Positions 9,983 through 18,329 of a DNA stretch of 18,329 nt are shown here, one piece after another. Numbering within the stretch: the stretch's first letter is position 1; each line of letters opens with the position of its first letter. The notes below the pieces were generated by a model. It saw only the letters and a list, made by a program, of their open reading frames with translations, was not told where the DNA came from and ran no database searches. Where the stretch lies: NCBI GenBank assembly GCA_964403795.1, contig CAYOHP010000128.1:1-18329 (forward strand). Direction: 5' to 3'. Position numbers and translations under genes: made by a program. This stretch comes from CAYOHP01 sp964403795 [NCBI: uncultured bacterium]. GTDB lineage: Bacteria; Muiribacteriota; UBA6191; CAZXTJ01.

Positions 9983-11467
9983 ATGTTCGAGATCGAGCCC
10001 CGCAACTACCAGCTCTACATCGACGGCGACTGGGTCGACGCCGAGGACGGGGGGACCTTCGAGTCGCGCTGTCCCGGCGACGGACAGCTGGTGGCGACCC
10101 TGGCGCGGGCCCGGGCCGACGACGTCGACAAGGCCGTGGTGGCGGCTCGACGCTGCTTCCGCAGCGAGTTCTCCACCAAGGAGTCGGCCCCGGAACGGGC
10201 CGCGGTGCTCCGCCAGGTCGCGCACATGATGCGGGAGCGGGCCGAGGAGCTGGCCTGGCTGGAGGCGGCCGACTGCGGCAAGACCATCAGCGAGACCACC
10301 CTGATCGACGTGCAGCTGGCGGCCGACACCTTCGCCTTCTTCGCCAACCTGGCGACCCAGCTCTACTCCGACGTGATCCCGGTCCCCGGCGACTGTCTCG
10401 ACTTCACCCTGAGGGAGCCGGTGGGAGTGGTGGGCGCCATCACCGCCTGGAACTTCCCCATCCTGTTCACCTCGTGGAAGATCGGTCCGGCCTACGCGGT
10501 GGGTTGCCCGGTGGTCTACAAGCCCAGCGAGGAAGCCCCCTGCACCACCATGGAGGTGGCCAAGCTCTTCGACATCTGCGGAGCCCCGGCCGGCTCGCTC
10601 GCCTTCCTCCCCGGCTACGGGCATGACTGCGGTGCCCGCCTGGTGGCCCATCCCCGGGTGGCCAAGATCTCCTTCACGGGAGGCACCGCCACCGGCAAGT
10701 TGGTCATGAAGGAAGCCGCCGAGACCATGAAGCGGACGACCCTGGAGCTCGGCGGCAAGAACCCCAACATCGTCTTCGACGACGCCGACATCGACCGGGC
10801 GGTGATGGGGACCATGAACGCCGCCTGGTTGAACCAGGGCGAGGTGTGCTGCGGGGCCAGCCGTCTGCTGCTCCATGAGGCCATCCACGACGAGTTCCTG
10901 GAGAAGTTCGTGGCCAAGACCCGGGGCATCCGGGTGGGCCATCCGCTCTCCTGGGAGTCGCGGATGGGGCCGCTGATCAGCGAGGCCCACATGCGCCGGG
11001 TGCTCTCCTACGTGGCGGCCGGCAGGGAGCAGGCCGAGCTGGTCTGCGGGGGTCGCCGGCTCGAGGGCGAGGGCTACGATCAGGGCTTCTTCGTCGAGCC
11101 CACGGTGTTCGCCGGCTGCTCGAACCAGGAGCGGATCTGCCGGGAGGAGATCTTCGGCCCGGTCCTGTCGGTGATCAAGTTCTCCGACGACGAGGAGGCG
11201 ATCCGGATCGCCAACGACACCTCCTACGGGTTGGCCGCCGGGATCTGGACCCGGGACCTGAAGCGGGCGTTGCGGACGCCCCGGATGCTCCGGGCCGGGA
11301 CCATCTGGGTGAACCAGTACAACATGATCACCCCCTACACCCCCTTCGGCGGCTACAAGCAATCGGGGTTCGGGCGGGACCTCTCGAAACACGCCATCGA
11401 GGAATACACCCAGATCAAGAACGTCTACATCGACCACTCCGACGACCTGCTGACGTTCTACGAGTGA
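9983..11467 (+). CDS. NAD(P)-dependent aldehyde dehydrogenase (betaine-aldehyde dehydrogenase-like)
   Basis: This 494-residue cytoplasmic enzyme oxidises an aldehyde to the acid with NAD(P)+. Family hallmarks are in place: oxyanion Asn157 in AWNFP, the glycine-rich cofactor loop FTGGTATG, general base Glu255 in LELGGKNP, and catalytic Cys289 in NQGEVCCG. The late motifs EEIFGPV and PFGGYKQSGFGR are also present. Overall style is closest to BetB-like enzymes, but the substrate cannot be assigned from sequence. ATG 9983 is preferred over ATG 9971 because GGATGG sits eight bases upstream of it and the 9971 codon has no usable spacing. The gene starts 2 bp after the small winged-helix-like gene and ends 25 bp before the kinase, so the three are probably one transcript. 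Confidence 0.92.
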   Translation: MFEIEPRNYQLYIDGDWVDAEDGGTFESRCPGDGQLVATLARARADDVDKAVVAARRCFRSEFSTKESAPERAAVLRQVAHMMRERAEELAWLEAADCGKTISETTLIDVQLAADTFAFFANLATQLYSDVIPVPGDCLDFTLREPVGVVGAITAWNFPILFTSWKIGPAYAVGCPVVYKPSEEAPCTTMEVAKLFDICGAPAGSLAFLPGYGHDCGARLVAHPRVAKISFTGGTATGKLVMKEAAETMKRTTLELGGKNPNIVFDDADIDRAVMGTMNAAWLNQGEVCCGASRLLLHEAIHDEFLEKFVAKTRGIRVGHPLSWESRMGPLISEAHMRRVLSYVAAGREQAELVCGGRRLEGEGYDQGFFVEPTVFAGCSNQERICREEIFGPVLSVIKFSDDEEAIRIANDTSYGLAAGIWTRDLKRALRTPRMLRAGTIWVNQYNMITPYTPFGGYKQSGFGRDLSKHAIEEYTQIKNVYIDHSDDLLTFYE

Positions 11468-11492
11468 TCCTGCGGATCCCGGGGAGGGGAGC

Positions 11493-13571
11493 GTGGACGC
11501 CGGCTTCCCGATCGATGCCCTGCCCGGGGAGCTGGCCTCCCGGTACCGGGCCCTCGCGCTCCTGGGCGAGGGGACCTTCGGCTGCGTGGTCGAGGCCCAG
11601 GACCTCGAGCTCGACCGGGTGGTGGCGGTCAAGCTCCTCAAGGATCCCCTGGCCGAGGCCAAGCTGGCCGAGCGGTTCCGGAGGGAGGCGGTCACCACCG
11701 CCCGCCTGCGCCACCGCAACGTGGTGCTGCTGCTCGACTTCGGACTGACCCAGGACCTCCGGCCCTACCTGGTCTACGAGCGGATCCCGGGATCCGACCT
11801 GCGGACCGCGCTCCAGTCGGGCCGGGAGTTCCTGCCCCAGGACGTCCGGGCCATTTCCATCCAGTTGGCCGAGGCCCTGGCTGCGGCCCACGACCTGGGG
11901 ATCGTCCACCGGGACGTGAAGCCCGAGAACGTGCTCCTGCGCGGACCTGCCGACCCGGTCCTCTGCGACTTCGGCCTGGCCCGGGACCAGGCCCACGACA
12001 CCCGCACCTTCACCACCCGGGGAGTCCTGGTCGGGACCCCCTGCTACCTGGCACCCGAGATGTGGCGGGGCGCTCCCGCGACCGCCTCCTCCGACCAGTT
12101 CTCGCTGGCCGCCACGCTCTACGAGCTCGCCTACCGGCGTCGCCTGGTCAAGCCCTCCTACGTGACCCGCTTCCTGGCTGCCGACGAGGCCCCCCTCGAA
12201 TTCCAGCTGAGCAGCGAGGAGCGCCGGCGGGACCCGGTGCTGGCCGAGCTCCTGGAGCGGGCCGCCTCGGTCGACCCCAGGAAGCGCCTGCCGGGCCTCC
12301 GCTCGCTCTCGGAGCGCCTGCGGCGCGCCAACGACCAGCTCTCCCGCAGCACCACCGGGATCCTGGCCCCGGTGGTTTCCCAGGCCCAGCCGGTGGTGGC
12401 GCCCGACCTGGAGGCGTCCCGGAGCTTCGCCACCCGGGTGGCCCTCTCCGCGATCCTGGCGTGCGGCCTGGCTGCCGCCGCCCTCCTCTTCGTGTCGCGG
12501 GAGATCGTCCCGGCCGCTCCCGGAGCAACCGGCTCGCCCCGCGACCGCGACCTGGTCGGCAGGGTCGGCAGGGAGCTCGACGACCTGGTGCGGGTCCATC
12601 TGCTCCATGGGGACACGGCCCCGGACTCCTCGAGCTGGGACCATGTGCAGGAGATCCACGCCCGGCTCCTCGATCCGATCCTCCCCCTCAAGTGGAAGCG
12701 GCTGCTGGAAGGCGTGGAGCTGCTCCTCGACTCCCGGGTCGCCGACCGGTCGCCCGAGGCGCGCCGGGTCCTCCGGGAGGCGTCGCTGGTCTGGGGGACC
12801 CATGTGCTGCGGGACGTCCAGCGTCTGGAGACCCTCTCCCGCGAGTTCATGCTGCTCGACAAGGTGAGCGCCCGGCACCCCGATCCCGGAGGGTTGTTCC
12901 AGGCCGGCCGCGCCCAGTGGAACGACATCGCCGCCAGCACCGCGGCCTTCGTGGACCGCCGGATCGCGACGGGAGGCCTCGGGCACGAGATGGAGCTGCT
13001 GGTGCTGGCGTCCCTCTCCTACCACCTCGACTCGAGCCACACCCCCGCCCTGGTCGAGGCCGTCTACTCCCGGGTGATCCACGGCTTCCCCGGCCGCCGC
13101 CACCTCGACCTGGAGGCCGTCCAGGCCGAACTCCTCGACCATGTCTTCGATCTCGGACACCTCCCCTGCGAGGTCCGTCGCCGGGTGGTCCGCGGCATGG
13201 TCCGGCGCCTGCTCGCCGAGCCGAGCCCCCTGGCGCTGCCGGATCGGGTCGCCCTCCTCTCGGTCTACGCCCGCGAGCTGGTCCGCCTGGCGTCGCTCTG
13301 CCGCCAGGCTCCCGACCCGGTCGACTTCGAGGACCTCGAGGAGAGCCTGAGGACCCTCGAGCACCTGCTGGAGCCTTCCCTGGCGGACCCCATCCACGAG
13401 GCCACCCACAAGATCCCGAGCCTGCTCCGCCGCCACCTCTTCGACCCGCCCCCGACCTTGGCCAGGGCCCTGGAGAGGGTCCAGCGCCTGCGGGACCGGA
13501 CCCACGGGATGGTGACCTGCGAGGATGCCGAGGCGTCCTCCGGCCCCGGCCCCGGCTCAGCTCCCCGTTGA
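11493..13571 (+). CDS. Membrane-anchored Ser/Thr protein kinase with unknown C-terminal helical domain
   Basis: This 692-residue Hanks-type kinase is probably a single-pass membrane sensor. The kinase domain (about 18-285) has the glycine loop GEGTFG (25-30), ATP-anchoring Lys47 (VAVKLL), catalytic Asp141 in HRDVKPEN, DFG starting at Asp159, and APEMW. All catalytic residues are intact. A juxtamembrane stretch is followed by one transmembrane helix (about 317-334). The remaining 358 residues should then be extracytoplasmic. They are almost wholly helical, with no PASTA, TPR, WD40 or beta-propeller motif that I can recognise. The GTG start is supported by the strong site GGGGAGGGGA (11481-11490). 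It lies 25 bp after the aldehyde dehydrogenase gene, suggesting co-expression. The 3' end overlaps the convergent ABC permease gene by 15 bp. Confidence 0.9.
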   Translation: MDAGFPIDALPGELASRYRALALLGEGTFGCVVEAQDLELDRVVAVKLLKDPLAEAKLAERFRREAVTTARLRHRNVVLLLDFGLTQDLRPYLVYERIPGSDLRTALQSGREFLPQDVRAISIQLAEALAAAHDLGIVHRDVKPENVLLRGPADPVLCDFGLARDQAHDTRTFTTRGVLVGTPCYLAPEMWRGAPATASSDQFSLAATLYELAYRRRLVKPSYVTRFLAADEAPLEFQLSSEERRRDPVLAELLERAASVDPRKRLPGLRSLSERLRRANDQLSRSTTGILAPVVSQAQPVVAPDLEASRSFATRVALSAILACGLAAAALLFVSREIVPAAPGATGSPRDRDLVGRVGRELDDLVRVHLLHGDTAPDSSSWDHVQEIHARLLDPILPLKWKRLLEGVELLLDSRVADRSPEARRVLREASLVWGTHVLRDVQRLETLSREFMLLDKVSARHPDPGGLFQAGRAQWNDIAASTAAFVDRRIATGGLGHEMELLVLASLSYHLDSSHTPALVEAVYSRVIHGFPGRRHLDLEAVQAELLDHVFDLGHLPCEVRRRVVRGMVRRLLAEPSPLALPDRVALLSVYARELVRLASLCRQAPDPVDFEDLEESLRTLEHLLEPSLADPIHEATHKIPSLLRRHLFDPPPTLARALERVQRLRDRTHGMVTCEDAEASSGPGPGSAPR

Positions 13572-14366
13572 GGCGTAGCGCCGGACGCCCCGCTCGAAGG
13601 CGGCCAGGGAGAGGATCAGGAAGCCCAGGCAGACCAAGGGAGAGATCCACGGCATCCAGGCGCCATGTCCCAGGGGATCCTGGCGGCCCAGGATCCCGAG
13701 CGCCGGGAACCAGTTCACGCACGCCAGCGGGATGCCGTAGACGAAGAAGGTGCGGAAGCCCGGACGGTAGATCGAGAGCGGGTACTGGAGGCACTCCACG
13801 CCCCCGTAGGTGAAGACGTTCATGGCCTCCAGGCTCTCCACCGTCCAGAAGGCCAGGGTGGCCTGGAGCACCAGGATCCCGTAGAAGAGCAGGGCCCCGC
13901 CCAACAGGCTTGCCCCCAGGAGCAGGATCCGCTCGGGGGTCCATGCGATCGCCAGCGAGCGGGAGGCGAAGCCGAGCACCAGCAGGCCCTGGGCCAGGCG
14001 CCCGACCCGCCTCAGGGTGAGTTCCGCCCCGGCCAGTTGCAGCGGGGCCGGCAGGGGCCGGAGCAGGATCCGGTCGAAGTCCCCGGCCTTGAGCGTCTCG
14101 CCGAAGCGGTCGAAGCCCGTCGAGGTGGCGTCGGCCAGGGCGAAGGAGACGTTCACCATGCCGTAGAGCAGGGCGACCTCGGGGAGGGCGAAGCCGCGGA
14201 TCGACCCGAAGCGCTCGAACAGCAGGGCGATCCCCAGGAACTCGATCCCGGTCAGGAGGAAGTGCCCCAGCGAGAGCATCAGGAAGGAGGCCCGGTACTG
14301 GAGCTGGCTCCGCACCGAGGCGGCCACCAGCCGCCGCCACACGGAGAAGGCGCGCCGCGGACTCAT
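13557..14366 (-). CDS. ABC-2 type exporter permease (COG3694-like)
   Basis: This 269-residue inner-membrane protein has about six transmembrane helices. It is one of two permeases of an uncharacterised ABC exporter. The cytoplasmic loop GDFDRILLRPLPAPLQL (near residues 90-106) is the recognisable G-x-(F/L)-D-x-(L/I)-L-x-R-P signature of COG3694-type permeases. Its ATG overlaps the stop of the other permease by 4 bp (ATGA), so it is third and last in a coupled ATPase-permease-permease operon. The substrate is unknown; relatives are annotated only as an uncharacterised ABC-2 transport system. The last five codons overlap the kinase gene on the opposite strand. Confidence 0.86.
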   Translation of the reverse strand: MSPRRAFSVWRRLVAASVRSQLQYRASFLMLSLGHFLLTGIEFLGIALLFERFGSIRGFALPEVALLYGMVNVSFALADATSTGFDRFGETLKAGDFDRILLRPLPAPLQLAGAELTLRRVGRLAQGLLVLGFASRSLAIAWTPERILLLGASLLGGALLFYGILVLQATLAFWTVESLEAMNVFTYGGVECLQYPLSIYRPGFRTFFVYGIPLACVNWFPALGILGRQDPLGHGAWMPWISPLVCLGFLILSLAAFERGVRRYASTGS

Positions 14367-15163
14367 CCTCCCTGGATCACCACCCTCGCCATGCCCCGGC
14401 GCACCAGCCACCGGCCGGTCGCCACCAGGATCGCGGTCCACCCGAGCTGGAAGGCCAGCACCCCGGCGAGTTCCCCGGCCTGGAGATGGCCGGTCCAGAG
14501 CCGGAACGGCAGGTCGGCGACCCCCCGGTAGGGGAGCCACTCGGCGCCCCGGCGGAACCAGTCGGGGAAGAGCGGGAGCGGCACCAGCATCCCGGAGAAC
14601 ATGAAGAAGGCGGCGGAGTTCAGGGTCATCACGCCTTCCCCCGCCACCGTCCAGAACAGGGTCGAGGTGGCGGTGGTCAGGATCGCCGACGAGAGGGCCA
14701 GGCCGGCCGCCAGGGCGACCAGCGCGGCGGCACCGGAGGTCGCGTCGGCCGGCAGCACCGATCCCGAGGCCAGGGCCCCGAACCCGAGGACCGGCAGGAA
14801 CCGGAGCGAGGTCGGGGCCGAGAGGAAGGCGAGATGGCGCGAGTACCAGGCCAGGTAGAGGTCGAAGGGGCGGAGCAGCTCGTAGGCCACCCGCCCCTGG
14901 CGGAACATGGCCACCAGCTCCTGGTCCATGCGCCAGGGGAACATGGCGAAGCAGGCCTGTCCGAGCCAGATGTAGGTGATGGTGGAGCCGAGCGGGATCG
15001 GCATGGGGTCGGCGGCGGACTCGTAGAAGGCCGTCAGCACCATGACCTTGAGCATCCCCCAGAAGACCTGGGTGACGACGCCCGCCAGCGCCGCGGCCCG
15101 GTACTGGAAGAGCACCCTCGCCCGGGTCGTCCACAGGCTGGCCACCAGCTCGGGGCGGATCAC
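14363..15163 (-). CDS. ABC-2 type exporter permease (COG4587-like, ABC2_membrane_6)
   Basis: This 266-residue, six-helix permease is the first of the exporter's two membrane subunits. The loop FRQGRVAYELLRPFDLYLAW (about 88-107) has the G-x-(I/V)-A-x-(D/E)-L-L-R-P pattern of the family and probably contacts the ATPase. The start is GTG 15163, which overlaps the ATPase stop (GTGA). The stretch GGGAGCTGGAG just upstream could serve as ribosome-binding site. With the partner permease downstream it would form a heterodimeric channel. Substrate is unknown. Confidence 0.86.
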   Translation of the reverse strand: MIRPELVASLWTTRARVLFQYRAAALAGVVTQVFWGMLKVMVLTAFYESAADPMPIPLGSTITYIWLGQACFAMFPWRMDQELVAMFRQGRVAYELLRPFDLYLAWYSRHLAFLSAPTSLRFLPVLGFGALASGSVLPADATSGAAALVALAAGLALSSAILTTATSTLFWTVAGEGVMTLNSAAFFMFSGMLVPLPLFPDWFRRGAEWLPYRGVADLPFRLWTGHLQAGELAGVLAFQLGWTAILVATGRWLVRRGMARVVIQGG

Positions 15164-16146
15164 CGAGGCTCCAGCTCCCGGTAGATGCGGGCCACGATCT
15201 CCTCGATGGGCGGGTTCTCGACCAGTAGGTCGCGGACGGCGTGGCGTTCCATGAGGTGGGCGACCAGCTGCGGGGTGGGAGTGGCTTCCGGGGAGAAGGC
15301 CAGGCGGATGCGTCCGCCTTCCCGCGAGACCAGCCGAGCCGGACCCGGGTCGAAGGCGGCCTCGGGGTCGACGAGGTCCAGGAGCAGGTATCGCTGGTCC
15401 TCGAACCGGCGACGCAGTTCCCCCAGGGAAGAATCCGCCAGTACCTTCCCCCCGCCGATCACCAGCACCCGGGACGCCAGGGCCTCGATGTCGTCCATGT
15501 CATGGGTGGTGAGGAAGACCGTGGTGCCTCGTTCCCGGTTGCGTCGGGCGATGAAGCGCCGGACCGCCAGCTTGGCCTCGGCGTCCAGACCCAGGGTCGG
15601 CTCGTCGAGGAAGAGCAGGGGAGGCGAGTGGAGGAGGCTGGCCGCCAGGTCGCCGCGCATGCGTTCCCCGAGGCTCAACTGGCGCACCGGTACGTCCAGG
15701 AAGGGTTGTAGGCCCAGGGCCGCCACCAGCTCCTCCAGGGTGGCGCGGTACTCGGGCAGAGGGAGGTCGTAGACGACCTTCAGGAGCTCGAAGGATTCGA
15801 TCATCGGGAGGTCCCACCAGAGCTGGGTCCGCTGTCCGAAGACCACCCCGATCCCCGCCACGTGGGCGATCCGGTCCTCCCAGGGGACCCGCCCCAGGAC
15901 CCGGCACTCCCCGGCGTCCGGGACCAGGATCCCCGAGAGGATCTTCACGGTGGTGGACTTGCCGGCGCCGTTGGGACCGATGAACCCCACGAGTTCGCCG
16001 GCCCCGACGTCGAGATCGACCCCGTCGAGGGCCCGGACCTCCCGGGTCCGCCTCCGGAACAGGGAGCGGACCGCCCCGGCCAGCCCCGGGTCCCGCTCCG
16101 AGATCCGGTAGCTCTTGGCGAGTCCTCGGGCCGTCAGGATGGACAT
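15160..16146 (-). CDS. ABC exporter ATPase subunit (COG4586-like)
   Basis: This 328-residue cytoplasmic ATPase drives the two downstream permeases. The Walker A motif is GPNGAGKST (57-65), and the Q-loop sits in [14 protein letters not shown], a phrase characteristic of COG4586 ATPases. The signature is LSLGERMR, an accepted variant of LSGGQ, with Walker B LLFLDEP and switch His in TTHD. A C-terminal extension of about 90 residues follows the core, as in relatives, and may contact the permeases. I chose ATG 16146 because [13 protein letters not shown] begins at the usual family position. GTG 16161 is an in-frame alternative that adds five residues. It is the first gene of the operon and is divergent from aconitase. 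Confidence 0.9.
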   Translation of the reverse strand: MSILTARGLAKSYRISERDPGLAGAVRSLFRRRTREVRALDGVDLDVGAGELVGFIGPNGAGKSTTVKILSGILVPDAGECRVLGRVPWEDRIAHVAGIGVVFGQRTQLWWDLPMIESFELLKVVYDLPLPEYRATLEELVAALGLQPFLDVPVRQLSLGERMRGDLAASLLHSPPLLFLDEPTLGLDAEAKLAVRRFIARRNRERGTTVFLTTHDMDDIEALASRVLVIGGGKVLADSSLGELRRRFEDQRYLLLDLVDPEAAFDPGPARLVSREGGRIRLAFSPEATPTPQLVAHLMERHAVRDLLVENPPIEEIVARIYRELEPR

Positions 16147-16239
16147 CGTCCCTGTGTACACGAAATCCCCGCCTCATGCCCGGGAATCCGGCTTGGAGCC
16201 TTGATCCGGGCGGGCTCCGCGTGATTCGATGGGGGCCTT

Positions 16240-16266
16240 GGGGGCGGGGGACGCACCCCCGCTCCC
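16240..16266 (+). repeat. Strong GC hairpin in the aconitase leader
   Basis: GCGGGGG (16244-16250) pairs with CCCCCGC (16256-16262) around a five-base loop. The stem extends four more pairs outward, one of them G-U. It ends about 30 bases before the aconitase ATG. It lacks a following U-tract, so it does not look like an intrinsic terminator. It could be an RNA element controlling acnA translation, or simply a by-product of high GC. Confidence 0.5.
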
Positions 16267-16295
16267 GCCCGCGATCGAAAGCCGAGGCGAGAGTG

Positions 16296-18329
<2,034 letters not shown>

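Noticed and set aside
9494-13505. Antisense open frames of about 740 and 696 codons across the aldehyde dehydrogenase and kinase
   Set aside because: They mirror strongly conserved genes codon by codon, have low-complexity composition and no family motifs.
16195-16218. Small inverted repeat GGAGCC / GGCTCC between the ABC operon and aconitase as an operator
   Set aside because: A six-base GC stem with a 12-base loop is expected by chance in DNA this GC-rich, and it lies at no clear promoter.

Overview
This 18.3-kb window is uniformly very GC-rich bacterial DNA with no tRNA, rRNA, insertion sequence, phage gene or CRISPR array that I can see. Codons end mostly in G or C, several starts are GTG or possibly TTG, and gaps between genes are short. 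A membrane-anchored Ser/Thr kinase, a secreted isoamylase and a fatty-acid desaturase sit among housekeeping genes. This fits a large-genome, high-GC bacterium, probably with a Gram-negative envelope (Planctomycetota, Myxococcota or a similar lineage). I cannot fix the phylum from sequence alone.

Layout, left to right. (1) A partial minus-strand gene for a membrane protein with helical repeats. (2) A plus-strand pair: an ArsB/NhaD-superfamily ion transporter and a tandem universal-stress protein. (3) A minus-strand coupled pair: a polytopic membrane protein of unknown function, then a three-histidine-box fatty-acid desaturase. (4) A plus-strand gene for an exported isoamylase/GlgX-type debranching enzyme. 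(5) Minus-strand mutY. (6) A plus-strand apparent operon: an 83-residue winged-helix-like protein, an aldehyde dehydrogenase, and a Ser/Thr kinase with a large uncharacterised C-terminal domain. (7) A minus-strand ABC exporter operon (ATPase and two permeases, COG4586/4587/3694 type) with 4-bp start/stop overlaps. (8) Plus-strand aconitase, which runs off the right edge.

The region is tightly packed. Within operons genes overlap by 4 bp or lie 2 to 25 bp apart. All three convergent gene pairs overlap at their 3' ends (35, 38 and 15 bp), leaving no room for intergenic terminators. Regulation is therefore probably concentrated in four short divergent spacers: 934-1024, 5931-6019, 9645-9728 and 16147-16295.

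No textbook defence or mobile system is present. The points most worth checking are a MutY whose 8-oxoguanine-recognition F-(S/T)-H loop reads Ile-Met-Ser, the kinase with a roughly 360-residue helical domain beyond its membrane anchor in an operon with an aldehyde dehydrogenase, the coupled unknown membrane protein and desaturase, and the transporter/tandem-Usp pair with degenerate nucleotide loops.
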